Program-made: the position numbers and the translations under genes
DNA from: Bacteroidota bacterium
Lineage (GTDB): Bacteria > Bacteroidota > Bacteroidia > Bacteroidales > Prolixibacteraceae
Direction of reading: 5' to 3'
Assembly: GCA_030695265.1 (NCBI GenBank)
Contig: JAUYTA010000099.1
Span: forward strand, 1-8,211
Length of the DNA: 8,211 nt
Notes under the pieces: model-generated
Told to the model about the DNA's origin: nothing
What the model saw: only the letters and a program-made list of their open reading frames with translations
Database searches by the model: none
Part shown: one piece after another, positions 1-8,087 of the stretch
Position numbering within the stretch: position 1 is the stretch's first letter
Layout of the letters: every line of letters starts with the position of its first letter

Positions 1-467
1 ACGGCAACGAAACTGCAAAACTGTATATCCATCAGGTAATTCGCGAAGATGCACACCTGCTGTATGGTTTTTATGCTGAAACCGAAAGGGAACTTTTCAG
101 AATGCTCATTTCGGTTAGCGGAATCGGATCAAATACAGCGATCATGATGTTTTCATCACTTTCTCCCGACGAAATCAGAAGCGCCATCCTCACTGAAAAT
201 GTCAATTTGTTGAAAAGTATAAAGGGGATTGGAATCAAAACCGCCCAACGTGTAATTATAGATTTAAAGGATAAAGTCGGAAAGTCGCCTGCAAGCGAAC
301 AAATTGTAGCTTCGGCAGACAATACATTACGAAACGAAGCGTTATCTGCTTTAATAATGCTGGGATTTGCAAAGAAGCCGGTTGAAAAAGAACTGGATAA
401 AATTTTGATAGCAAATCCAAAACAGTCAGTTGAAAGTGTGATAAAACAAGCCTTGAAAAGCCTTTAA
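1..467 (+). CDS. ruvA: RuvA, Holliday-junction branch migration protein (5' end missing)
   Basis: RuvA binds four-way DNA junctions as a tetramer and loads the RuvB helicase for branch migration. The open frame already runs at the left edge (first full codon at base 3) and ends at TAA 465-467, giving 154 visible residues. RuvA is usually about 190-205 residues, so roughly 40 N-terminal residues, most of the OB-fold, lie outside. Two helix-hairpin-helix motifs are clear: VSGIG (114-128, followed by an Asn-Thr-Ala) and IKGIGIKTAQR (219-251, followed by a DLKDK stretch). These are the DNA-contacting domain II signatures. A polar linker (about 270-330) follows, then the small helical domain III that contacts RuvB, with ALSALIMLGF and ending ALKSL. 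The ATG at 102 is internal, because RuvA-like sequence (LYIHQVIRED, LLYGFY) precedes it in frame. sprA begins 23 bases downstream on the same strand. The visible part is intact. Confidence 0.96.
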   Translation, partial: GNETAKLYIHQVIREDAHLLYGFYAETERELFRMLISVSGIGSNTAIMMFSSLSPDEIRSAILTENVNLLKSIKGIGIKTAQRVIIDLKDKVGKSPASEQIVASADNTLRNEALSALIMLGFAKKPVEKELDKILIANPKQSVESVIKQALKSL

Positions 468-490
468 TCAGAAAAAAAAAGTTTTCGGAA
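468..490 (+). promoter_or_regulatory. A-rich leader / translation initiation region of sprA
   Basis: This 23-base gap between ruvA and sprA contains a run of nine A (472-480) about 10 bases before the TTG start. There is no purine-rich Shine-Dalgarno match. Bacteroidota generally start translation without Shine-Dalgarno pairing and favour A-rich leaders, so the run probably serves as the initiation region. There is no room for a separate promoter plus leader, which suggests that sprA is transcribed through ruvA or from a promoter inside ruvA. No hairpin terminator is visible. Confidence 0.5.
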
Positions 491-547
491 TTGAAAAAGT
501 ACTGCAGAAAAATACTTCTCGTATTCATTGTATCTTTTGTTTATGCT
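491..547 (+). other. Sec signal peptide of SprA
   Basis: Residues 1-19 show a basic n-region (KKYCRK), a hydrophobic core (ILLVFIVSF) and a small-residue end VYA, with probable signal peptidase I cleavage before FGG. C5 lies before the hydrophobic core, not after it, so this is not a lipobox and the protein is not a lipoprotein. The signal is expected for an outer-membrane barrel and supports the TTG start. Confidence 0.8.
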
Positions 548-3500
548 TTTGGCGGAAACCCCACGGAATCAAGAACAACAATCAGGAATTACAATGTATT
601 TACTTTTCTTGATGTTGAGGCTGACCCGGTCAGGATTGATACCACGGGCGTATTGCCATACCAGTTTAAAGATGAACCGGCTTTTGCATTCCCCGATAAA
701 AAAGACAGCGCCAAACTATTCCTGAGACGCCCTTCAAATATTCGTACTGAAATAGAATACGACCCGGTAACCGGCGAGTATATTTTTACCGAAAAGATTG
801 GCGACCTCAATTTCAGGTTGCCAAAAACAATGTCGAGAAAAGAGTTTCAGAAATACGATTTTGAACAGTCGGTGCAGAATTACTGGCGCAACCAAACAAG
901 GATCAAAGGTATTGAAGACAAAGGTGGTTTAATACCGCGGCTCACCATTGGCGGTGAAACTTTCAGTAAAATTTTCGGAAGCAATACCATCGACATCCGT
1001 CCGCAGGGATATGTGGAAGTTAGCTTTGGCTACCAGATGAATGAAACCGGAAATCCTACCATTCCAGAACGTTTGCGAAAGGTTCCGACTTTCGATTTCG
1101 ACCAGAAAATACAGATGAACGTGATGGGTAAAATAGGCGACCGCATGGAAATGCGTGTAAACTACAATACCGAAGCCACTTTCGACTACGAAAATAAAAT
1201 GAACCTCGGCTACACCGGCGACGAGGATCAGATCATCAAAAAAATTGAAGCCGGAAATGTTTCGCTTCCGCTGAACGGATCACTCATCACGGGCGGATCG
1301 AATCTTTTCGGGGTAAAAACCGAAATGCAGTTCGGAAAGTTGAACCTGACAACCATTTTCTCGCAGCACAAGGGCGAAACGCAGGTGGTTGAATCGGAAG
1401 GCGGAGCACAGAAGAAAACTTTTGAAATTGCGGCTTCTGATTATGATGCCAACCGTCACTTTTTTCTTGCGCAATATTTCCGCGACAGTTACAACGGTGC
1501 ACTTCAAACCCTGCCGATTGTGCGTTCATCGGTTACCATCAATAAAATTGAAGTTTGGGTAACCAACAAATCGAGCAATTTTACTGAAGCCCGTAACATC
1601 CTTGCATTTATGGATTTGGGCGAGCACGATCCGAACATCTACAATAAAATAGGTGCTTTTCAGGAAAATTCCGGATTTCAATATCCCGAAACTGTATATC
1701 CGTTCAACGATGCCAACGGCATTTACCAGCAAATAATTACCACCTACTCGGCCATCAGGCGGTCTGATAATATCAACAAAACACTATCGCCACTTGCAAT
1801 TGATAAGTTTAGCGGAGGTCAGGATTTCGAGAAAATTGAACAGGCCCGCTTGTTAAACGAGTCGGAATACACCATCAACCCAAATCTTGGTTACATTTCG
1901 CTGCGTTCGTCGTTAAACACCGATGAAATACTGGCTGTTGCATACAATTATACTGCAAACGGAAAAATATATCAGGTGGGGGAATTTTCGACTGATGGGA
2001 TCAATGCTCCTGAAACACTTGTTCTGAAGTTGATCAAAGGCACCAATTTATCGCCAAAACTTCCGACTTGGAAACTGATGATGAAAAACATTTATGATCT
2101 GAATGCCTATCAGTTGACCAAGGATGAGTTTGTACTCGACATCATGTACCAGAATGACCAAACCGGAACATATATCAATTATCTTCCTGAAGGCAGGCTG
2201 AATGGCCATATTTTGCTGAATGTTATGAACCTCGATAAACTGAATTCGCAACTTGACGTGATGCGCGACGGGGTGTTCGACTACGTGGAAGGCATCACTG
2301 TAAATTCATCTTCAGGAAAAATTATTTTCCCGGTACTCGAACCTTTTGGAAAACACCTTGCCGATTCGATTGGCGATCCCTCTTTGATAGCCAAATACGT
2401 TTATTCAACATTGTACGATTCAACAAGAACCGTTGCCGAACAGGATGCTGAACACAATAAGTTCAAATTAAAGGGTTCATACAAAGGATCTTCAAGTTCC
2501 GAAATCATGGTAGGGTCGCAAAACCTTGCCCGCGGTTCGGTAAAAGTAACTGCCGGAGGCCGAGCACTCACCGAGAATATCGACTATACGGTTGATTATA
2601 CTTCAGGAATTGTAAAAATTATTAATTCTGGATTGCTCGAATCGGGCACTCCACTTTCTGTTTCTACTGAAAGCCAGGATTTGTTCAGTATGCAGCGCAA
2701 AACCATGCTTGGGGCACATGCAAATTATGCTTTCAGCGACCGCTTTAATTTGGGCGCAACCGTTTTGCACATGCAGGAACGGCCTTTGACACAGAAAGTG
2801 AACTACGGCGACGATCCGATTTCGAATACAATGCTTGGTTTGGATGCATCATTTTCAAATGAATCATTGTTGCTGACCAAACTGATTGACAAATTGCCTT
2901 TTTATTCCACTAAAGCGCCATCGTCTATTTCGTTTGACGGTGAAGTCGCCCAGTTGATTCCGGGGCATTCGAAGGTGATTAAAAAAAGCGGAACTGCATA
3001 CATCGACGATTTTGAGGCTACCAAAACTTCCATCGATTTAAAAACCCGTTCGGCATGGGTACTCGCCAGTACACCGCAAAAACAGGCAATGTTTCCTGAA
3101 GCCGAAACCAACGATGACCATATTTATGGCTTTAACCGCGCAAAACTGGCATGGTACATCATAGATCCGCTTTTTCTGAGAAGCAGTCCGACCACACCTG
3201 ACCATATAAAAAACGATAAAAAACTCCAATCCAATCATCTGGTTCGTGAAATTTACGAAAAGGAAATTTTCCCGGACAGGGAAACACCTGTTGGTCTTCC
3301 TACAAACATTCCGGTTTTCGACCTCGCTTTTTATCCTCAGGAAAAAGGCCCGTATAATTATGACAATAAGCCATCACGCTTTTCACAGGGCGTAAATGCC
3401 GACGGAACGTTGCGCGACCCTGAATCGCGCTGGGCCGGAATAATGCGCGCCATCCAAACCAGTGATTTCGAGGCAGCCAACATCGAGTTCATCGAATTCT

Positions 3501-6500
3501 GGGTAATGGATCCATTTGTAAACGACTCACTGCAAATGGCAAACGGAGGGGATTTGTATTTTAACCTCGGTGATGTTTCGGAAGATATACTGAAAGATTC
3601 GAGGAAGTCGTTCGAAAATGGCCTGCCTACCTCTGCCCAACTAACCAATGTTGACACTACTTTATGGGGACGGGTTTCAACCCTGCAATCGCTGGTGAGG
3701 GAGTTTGACAATAATGTGACAAGCCGGCAGTACCAGGATCTTGGATTTAATGGTATGAATGACGATGATGAAAGAACATTTCACCAGAGTTATCTGGAAA
3801 CAATGAAAAATATTCTGAATCAGGATGCACTTGCAAAAGTAATGGCCGATCCTTCAGGCGACAATTATCATTATTACCGCGGTTCCGACTACGATCAGCA
3901 AAAGTTGGGAATTATGGAACGGTACAAAAATTTCAACGGACCACAGGGAAACTCGCCAACCGCAGAAATGTCGCCCGAATCTTATCCGACATCTGCATCT
4001 ACCCAGCCCGACATTGAAGATATAAATGGCGACAATACCCTGAACGAATACGAACGATACTATCAGTACAAAATAAGTATCCGGCGCGAAGACATGGTGA
4101 TCGGTAAGAATTCGATTGCAGATATCCGTGAGGTAAAAGATTTGAAACTAAAGGACGGATCAATTTCAAATGTAAAATGGTACCAGTTTAAAATTCCGGT
4201 AAAAAGCCCTGATGAAGCGATTGGTTCTATCAACGATTTTAAATCCATCCGGTTTATGAGAATGTTTATGAAAGGATTCTCTGAGCCAACAGTACTTCGT
4301 TTTGCCACTCTCGATCTGGTGCGGGCCGACTGGCGTAAATACACAAAAGATGTTGACGGAAAACTTGGCGCTTTATCACCAAACACTCAATTCGACATTT
4401 CAGCAGTAAACATCGAAGAAAATGCAAGCCGCAAGCCGGTTAATTACGTGTTGCCTCCCGGTATCGAAAGGGTAATCGACCCGGCCAACCCGCAACTTCG
4501 CCAGTTGAATGAACAGTCGCTGCTAATGCGTGCCATCGATCTTGAAGAAGGCGAAGCGCGTGCTGCCTACAAAAACCTCAGCATGGATTTCCGTAATTAC
4601 AAACGCCTTCAGATGGAAGTTCACGCCGAAGGCATTGCCGGTTCGCCGCTTAAAGACAACGATCTTTCAATGTTTGTTAGAATCGGTTCCGATTATTACA
4701 ACAATTATTACGAATACGAAGTCCCGCTGTCGCTTACCGTTCCCGGATTGTACAGCAGCGACAACGAAGCCGACCGTTATGCAGTTTGGCCCGATGCCAA
4801 CCGGATCGATCTGAAGCTGGAAGCTTTCACCGACATAAAGCTGAAACGTAATGAAGAACTTCGTCAGGCCGGTTCAAGCATCAGCATGACAAAGGAATTT
4901 ATCATGAGTGAAGGAATCAGAACTATAAAAATCAAGGGAAACCCGAATTTGGGCAATGTTGAAGTGATGATGGTGGGTATTCGTTACAACGATATTGATG
5001 CCAATAACTACGGGCCGCGTTCGATCGAAATGTGGCTGAATGAATTGCGTTTGTCTGATTTTGAAGAAGGTGGCGGCTGGGCTGCTACCGGTCGTGTAAC
5101 CGCGCGCCTGGCCGATCTTGGTTCGGTAATTTTTGCCGGAAGGACACGTAGTTCAGGTTTTGGAAGCATTGATCAGAAAGTGAACGAACGCGCCATGGAC
5201 GATCTGACAGAAATTGACATTTCGGCCAACATCGAATTGGGCAAATTTTTTCCTGAAAAAGCGCAAGTCAGGATTCCGATGTATTTAGGTTATTCCGAAA
5301 GTAAAAGCAATCCGAAATACAATCCACTCGATCCGGATATTAAAATGAAGGATGCGCTGGATATGGCTGGCGGAAAAGCGGAACGTGATTCCATCAGGCA
5401 ACTTGCGCAGGATTTGGTAACCCGCAAAAGTTTCAACCTGACCAACATGAAAATTGACAAAAGCAGTAAGTCAGGAAAACCAAAAATTTACGACCCAACC
5501 AATTTCTCGGTTACTTATTCTTACAACGAGTTAATGCGAAGGAGTATCAATGTTGAGCAGAACCTGGATAAGAATTACCGTGGAATGTTCAGCTATAATT
5601 TTAATGCACGACCTGAAGCATTTGAACCTTTCAAGAAAACCAAGATTTTGAATGGCAAAGCATTACGTCTGGTCAAAGATTTCAACATTTATCCGTTGCC
5701 TTCGCAATTCTCTTTCCGAACCGATATGTGGCGGCATTACAATGAAATTCAGCTTCGGAACATTGCCAATCCAAACATGATTATTCCGCGGACATTCAAT
5801 AAAGATTTTATCTGGAACAGGTATTTTGATTTGCGTTACAATTTAACCCGTAGCCTCCAGTTCGATTTCTCTTCGCAAAATACTGCCAGAATTGATGAAA
5901 TGGAGGGTAGTTTCAATCGCGATGATGATGATTACTCCAAGAAGAAGAAGGTCATTGTTGATAATATTTTGGCTCTTGGCCGACCGACTTTGTACCATCA
6001 CATGTTGAATGCCACCTACATGGTTCCAATCAATAAATTGCCATTGCTCGACTGGACTTCACTTTCGTCAACTTACCGTGGTATGTATGACTGGCAGGCC
6101 GGTCCGGTTACCGACAAATCCATTGTTTTGGGTAATGTAATCGAAAATTCCCGCCAGTTGCAGTTAAACGGACAGCTCAATTTGGTGACACTTTACAACA
6201 AAGTTGGATTTTTAAAAGAAGTTAACCAGAAATACGGAACAAGTTCTCGTCAGACACAGCGCATGCAAAGGCCACGCCCTGGACAGGCAGCTCAACCACG
6301 GCAACAAGCCGAAGATGCAGCGGCAAAGGATGCACCCAAAGTGAAGGAAGTTCAATATACAGTTGATAATGTAAGACTGAAAGCCAAAACGCCTAAGTCG
6401 ATTTTTCATAAACTGAAGACACCAAATGTGGAAGTATCGGCAATTGCCAAAGACGGAACAACGGTTGAAGGACAAATGACTGTAATAAATGAAAACCGTG

Positions 6501-8038
6501 TAAGTTTTACTCCTGAAAAGAGTGTTGCTTCGGTTAAATTTATTGTCAAAGGGAAGGTGGAACAGAACAAGGATTTAGGACTGAAAATCCTTCAGTACAG
6601 TGCCCGTGCTATAATGATGGTGCGAAGCGTTTCTTTGAGCTATTCATCAACCGACGGAACGGTAATGCCAGGTTTTATGCCTGTTCCACGCGTTTTTGGT
6701 TCAGGAAATTACACTCCTGACCAGTCGGTGTTCAGCAATGTCGGGCCCTCCATAGCTCCGGGAATTCCGTTCCTGATGGGTTGGCAGGATAAGGATTTTG
6801 CGCTCAAAGCTGCTAAAAACGGATGGATTACCCGCGACACATCGCTCAATTCTCCCTTTGTAATGTCGCACAGCGAAACATTCAATATCCGCGCAAATGT
6901 CGAACCTTTTCCTGATTTGCGAATTGATGTAAATGCCAATCGCACTTACTCGGAACGTACTACCGAGTTTTACAACTATGATAGTTCGAGAGATGTATTT
7001 GATCCGGTAAATAAATCGGTTCGTGGTAATTTCACCATGTCGATCAATACCATGAAAACTGCATTCAGTAAAATGGGCAACAATTCAGATGCTCCGGCCT
7101 CCGAGGCATTTCAAAACTTAAAAGATTACCGTATTGTGATTGCCGAGCGTATTGCCGGCCAGCGTGTCGGGAATAATTTGGCGGGCTACAATCCCGGAGA
7201 CAAGGATCCGTTAACAGGCTTTCCGGTCGGATATGGACCAACTTCTCCACAGGTAATGGTTCCGGCATTTATTGCAGCGTACACCGGGCAAACTCCCGAT
7301 AAGGTTGCGTTAAGTCCGTTCCCTTCCATCAAATACATGCGCCCAAACTGGAGGGTCACCTACGAGGGTATGGTTCAGCAATCGGAATTCCTGAAAAGGT
7401 ATCTTAAAACGCTCAGCTTCAACCATGCTTACCGTTCGAGCTACAATGTTGGTTCATTTATTTCCAATCTCGATTACGACGAGAAATTGTATGGCGATGG
7501 ATTTAGTTATGTGCGGAATACCCTTGGCGATTTCATTGGCCCGAACGACATTAATTCGGTCAGAATCTCAGAACAATTCAGCCCGCTGATCAATATGGAC
7601 ATCACCTGGATCAACGATTTTGAAACCCGTGTGGAACTTAAATCATCCAGAAACCTGGCGCTCAGCTTTGCCAATAACCAGATTACCGAAATTTTGAGCA
7701 ACGAAATGGTGTTTGGACTTGGTTACCGTTTTACACGGATGGATTTAATTATCAAGACCAAAAAATCGCAAAAAGCTTATTCCAACGATCTGAATGTGAG
7801 AGCCGATTTATCGTTCAGGAAAAATAAAACTGTTTTACGCAAGATTGTTGAACAAGACGAGCAGTTAACTGCCGGACAGGGTTCTGTTACTTTGAAAACC
7901 ACCGCTGATTATATGTTGAGCGACCGGTTTCAGTTGAGACTTTATTTCGACAAAATTATAAATAATCCATACAAAGGTTCGTTCCCAACTTCGAATACCA
8001 ATTTTGGGGTCAGCTTCCGGTTTACCTTGGCGCAATAA
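491..8038 (+). CDS. sprA (sov): SprA/Sov, giant outer-membrane translocon of the type IX secretion system
   Basis: SprA (Sov in Porphyromonas) is the outer-membrane pore of the T9SS; the Flavobacterium protein forms a very large 36-strand beta-barrel (known from its structure). It exports proteins with T9SS C-terminal sorting signals, including gliding adhesins and secreted enzymes, together with partners such as PorV. The 2515-residue length fits the family (about 2400-2500). Visible landmarks, in order: signal peptide 1-19; family block at 243-298 (GDEDQIIKKIEAGNVSLPL to IFSQHKGETQ); AYIDDFEATKTSIDLKTRSA from 836; IEFIEFWVMDPF at 998-1009; DPSGDNYHYYRGSDYD at 1120-1135 with ERYKNFNGP after it; EF-hand-like loop 1177-1188; WLNELRL at 1515-1521; linker and inserted domain 1918-2025; and a C-terminal block from GLGYRF (2409) to INNP (2493), with terminal strand FGVSFRFTLAQ. 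The protein ends on a beta strand and has no T9SS sorting domain of its own. Start: TTG 491 is the first usable start after the in-frame TGA at 431 and is followed directly by a signal peptide; the next in-frame ATG is past residue 100. The only cysteine is C5, in the signal peptide. The frame is intact. Confidence 0.97.
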   Translation: MKKYCRKILLVFIVSFVYAFGGNPTESRTTIRNYNVFTFLDVEADPVRIDTTGVLPYQFKDEPAFAFPDKKDSAKLFLRRPSNIRTEIEYDPVTGEYIFTEKIGDLNFRLPKTMSRKEFQKYDFEQSVQNYWRNQTRIKGIEDKGGLIPRLTIGGETFSKIFGSNTIDIRPQGYVEVSFGYQMNETGNPTIPERLRKVPTFDFDQKIQMNVMGKIGDRMEMRVNYNTEATFDYENKMNLGYTGDEDQIIKKIEAGNVSLPLNGSLITGGSNLFGVKTEMQFGKLNLTTIFSQHKGETQVVESEGGAQKKTFEIAASDYDANRHFFLAQYFRDSYNGALQTLPIVRSSVTINKIEVWVTNKSSNFTEARNILAFMDLGEHDPNIYNKIGAFQENSGFQYPETVYPFNDANGIYQQIITTYSAIRRSDNINKTLSPLAIDKFSGGQDFEKIEQARLLNESEYTINPNLGYISLRSSLNTDEILAVAYNYTANGKIYQVGEFSTDGINAPETLVLKLIKGTNLSPKLPTWKLMMKNIYDLNAYQLTKDEFVLDIMYQNDQTGTYINYLPEGRLNGHILLNVMNLDKLNSQLDVMRDGVFDYVEGITVNSSSGKIIFPVLEPFGKHLADSIGDPSLIAKYVYSTLYDSTRTVAEQDAEHNKFKLKGSYKGSSSSEIMVGSQNLARGSVKVTAGGRALTENIDYTVDYTSGIVKIINSGLLESGTPLSVSTESQDLFSMQRKTMLGAHANYAFSDRFNLGATVLHMQERPLTQKVNYGDDPISNTMLGLDASFSNESLLLTKLIDKLPFYSTKAPSSISFDGEVAQLIPGHSKVIKKSGTAYIDDFEATKTSIDLKTRSAWVLASTPQKQAMFPEAETNDDHIYGFNRAKLAWYIIDPLFLRSSPTTPDHIKNDKKLQSNHLVREIYEKEIFPDRETPVGLPTNIPVFDLAFYPQEKGPYNYDNKPSRFSQGVNADGTLRDPESRWAGIMRAIQTSDFEAANIEFIEFWVMDPFVNDSLQMANGGDLYFNLGDVSEDILKDSRKSFENGLPTSAQLTNVDTTLWGRVSTLQSLVREFDNNVTSRQYQDLGFNGMNDDDERTFHQSYLETMKNILNQDALAKVMADPSGDNYHYYRGSDYDQQKLGIMERYKNFNGPQGNSPTAEMSPESYPTSASTQPDIEDINGDNTLNEYERYYQYKISIRREDMVIGKNSIADIREVKDLKLKDGSISNVKWYQFKIPVKSPDEAIGSINDFKSIRFMRMFMKGFSEPTVLRFATLDLVRADWRKYTKDVDGKLGALSPNTQFDISAVNIEENASRKPVNYVLPPGIERVIDPANPQLRQLNEQSLLMRAIDLEEGEARAAYKNLSMDFRNYKRLQMEVHAEGIAGSPLKDNDLSMFVRIGSDYYNNYYEYEVPLSLTVPGLYSSDNEADRYAVWPDANRIDLKLEAFTDIKLKRNEELRQAGSSISMTKEFIMSEGIRTIKIKGNPNLGNVEVMMVGIRYNDIDANNYGPRSIEMWLNELRLSDFEEGGGWAATGRVTARLADLGSVIFAGRTRSSGFGSIDQKVNERAMDDLTEIDISANIELGKFFPEKAQVRIPMYLGYSESKSNPKYNPLDPDIKMKDALDMAGGKAERDSIRQLAQDLVTRKSFNLTNMKIDKSSKSGKPKIYDPTNFSVTYSYNELMRRSINVEQNLDKNYRGMFSYNFNARPEAFEPFKKTKILNGKALRLVKDFNIYPLPSQFSFRTDMWRHYNEIQLRNIANPNMIIPRTFNKDFIWNRYFDLRYNLTRSLQFDFSSQNTARIDEMEGSFNRDDDDYSKKKKVIVDNILALGRPTLYHHMLNATYMVPINKLPLLDWTSLSSTYRGMYDWQAGPVTDKSIVLGNVIENSRQLQLNGQLNLVTLYNKVGFLKEVNQKYGTSSRQTQRMQRPRPGQAAQPRQQAEDAAAKDAPKVKEVQYTVDNVRLKAKTPKSIFHKLKTPNVEVSAIAKDGTTVEGQMTVINENRVSFTPEKSVASVKFIVKGKVEQNKDLGLKILQYSARAIMMVRSVSLSYSSTDGTVMPGFMPVPRVFGSGNYTPDQSVFSNVGPSIAPGIPFLMGWQDKDFALKAAKNGWITRDTSLNSPFVMSHSETFNIRANVEPFPDLRIDVNANRTYSERTTEFYNYDSSRDVFDPVNKSVRGNFTMSINTMKTAFSKMGNNSDAPASEAFQNLKDYRIVIAERIAGQRVGNNLAGYNPGDKDPLTGFPVGYGPTSPQVMVPAFIAAYTGQTPDKVALSPFPSIKYMRPNWRVTYEGMVQQSEFLKRYLKTLSFNHAYRSSYNVGSFISNLDYDEKLYGDGFSYVRNTLGDFIGPNDINSVRISEQFSPLINMDITWINDFETRVELKSSRNLALSFANNQITEILSNEMVFGLGYRFTRMDLIIKTKKSQKAYSNDLNVRADLSFRKNKTVLRKIVEQDEQLTAGQGSVTLKTTADYMLSDRFQLRLYFDKIINNPYKGSFPTSNTNFGVSFRFTLAQ
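4019..4054 (+). other. EF-hand-type calcium-binding loop inside SprA
   Basis: Residues 1177-1188 read DINGDNTLNEYE. This matches the 12-residue EF-hand loop: Asp at 1, Asn at 3, Asp at 5, Thr at 7, hydrophobic Leu at 8, Glu at 12, with Gly at 4 rather than 6. It follows a Ser/Thr/Pro-rich stretch and precedes YYQYKISI. From memory, the same block is conserved in SprA homologues, so it is probably a structural feature of the family. Calcium binding is inferred from the pattern only. Confidence 0.5.
5921..5950 (+). repeat. Triplet runs (GAT)4 and (AAG)4 coding Asp4 and Lys4
   Basis: Four perfect GAT triplets (5921-5932) and four perfect AAG triplets (5939-5950) are separated by Tyr-Ser codons. 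They encode the charged segment D1811-D1814, Y, S, K1817-K1820. Neighbouring residues look like barrel strands (DLRYNLTRSLQFDFSSQN before, VIVDNILALG after), so the tract probably lies in a loop or turn. Runs this short could vary by whole triplets without breaking the frame. Confidence 0.6.
6242..6340 (+). other. Low-complexity Gln/Arg/Pro/Ala linker in SprA
   Basis: Residues 1918-1950 are made almost wholly of S, R, Q, P, A, K, E and D (for example QRPRPGQAAQPRQQAEDAAA). They lack hydrophobic alternation and are surely disordered. The linker follows YNKVGFLKEVNQKY, typical of the family, and leads into a small inserted domain. Basic, low-complexity sequence at this place is, from memory, usual in SprA proteins, with composition varying between species. 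Confidence 0.7.
6341..6565 (+). other. Small beta-rich domain inserted in the SprA barrel region
   Basis: Residues 1951-2025 contain short alternating strands (VQYTVDNVRLKA, VEVSAIAKDG, VEGQMTVINE, RVSFTPEK, SVKFIVKGKVEQ) joined by Gly/Asp/Lys turns. This suggests an Ig-like or small beta-sandwich fold of about 75 residues. Barrel-type sequence resumes after it (SARAIMMVRSVSLSYS). Placement between a disordered linker and a barrel strand suggests a separate soluble domain on one face of the outer membrane. Which face cannot be read from the sequence. The fold is inference. Confidence 0.5.
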
Positions 8039-8087
8039 TGCAATGGATTATTTTACCTCTTGAAATGCGTAAGTTGCAATAAAAACG
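8039..8087. other. Spacer between sprA and the next gene
   Basis: This is 49 bases of AT-rich sequence. The only inverted repeat near the sprA stop is a weak AT stem (8050-8055 with 8061-8066, including a G-T pair) with no T-tract, which is not a credible terminator. The end (8079-8085) is A-rich, like the leader in front of sprA, and probably serves translation of the gene starting at 8088. No promoter match was seen. Confidence 0.4.

Noticed and set aside
256..528. 90-codon minus-strand frame spanning the ruvA end and the sprA start
   Set aside because: It covers RuvA domain III, the gap and the SprA signal peptide in reverse. Its apparent hydrophobicity comes from the complement of Lys/Glu-rich and A-rich sequence.
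3358..3711. 117-codon open frame on the minus strand inside sprA
   Set aside because: It lies wholly antisense to a well-conserved sprA segment, resembles no known protein and has no leader; it is a shadow of the coding frame.
4063..4386. 107-codon open frame on the minus strand inside sprA
   Set aside because: Antisense to conserved SprA sequence, with no recognisable domain or initiation context.
4530..4814. 94-codon plus-strand frame overlapping sprA
   Set aside because: Out of frame with intact sprA; its composition (many Thr, Pro, Arg) is that of a shifted frame and no family is recognisable.
491..8038. Possibility that the 7.5 kb frame is a novel giant adhesin or toxin
   Set aside because: The SprA/Sov signature blocks, barrel C-terminus, signal peptide, length and ruvA neighbour all fit the known T9SS translocon.
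8050..8066. Possible hairpin after sprA
   Set aside because: A six-pair AT stem with one G-T pair, a five-base loop and no T-tract is too weak to call a terminator.
8038..8082. 14-codon frame whose ATG overlaps the sprA stop codon (TAATG)
   Set aside because: Very short, with no recognisable motif. It is probably a chance overlap, although it could act as a leader peptide for the gene at 8088.
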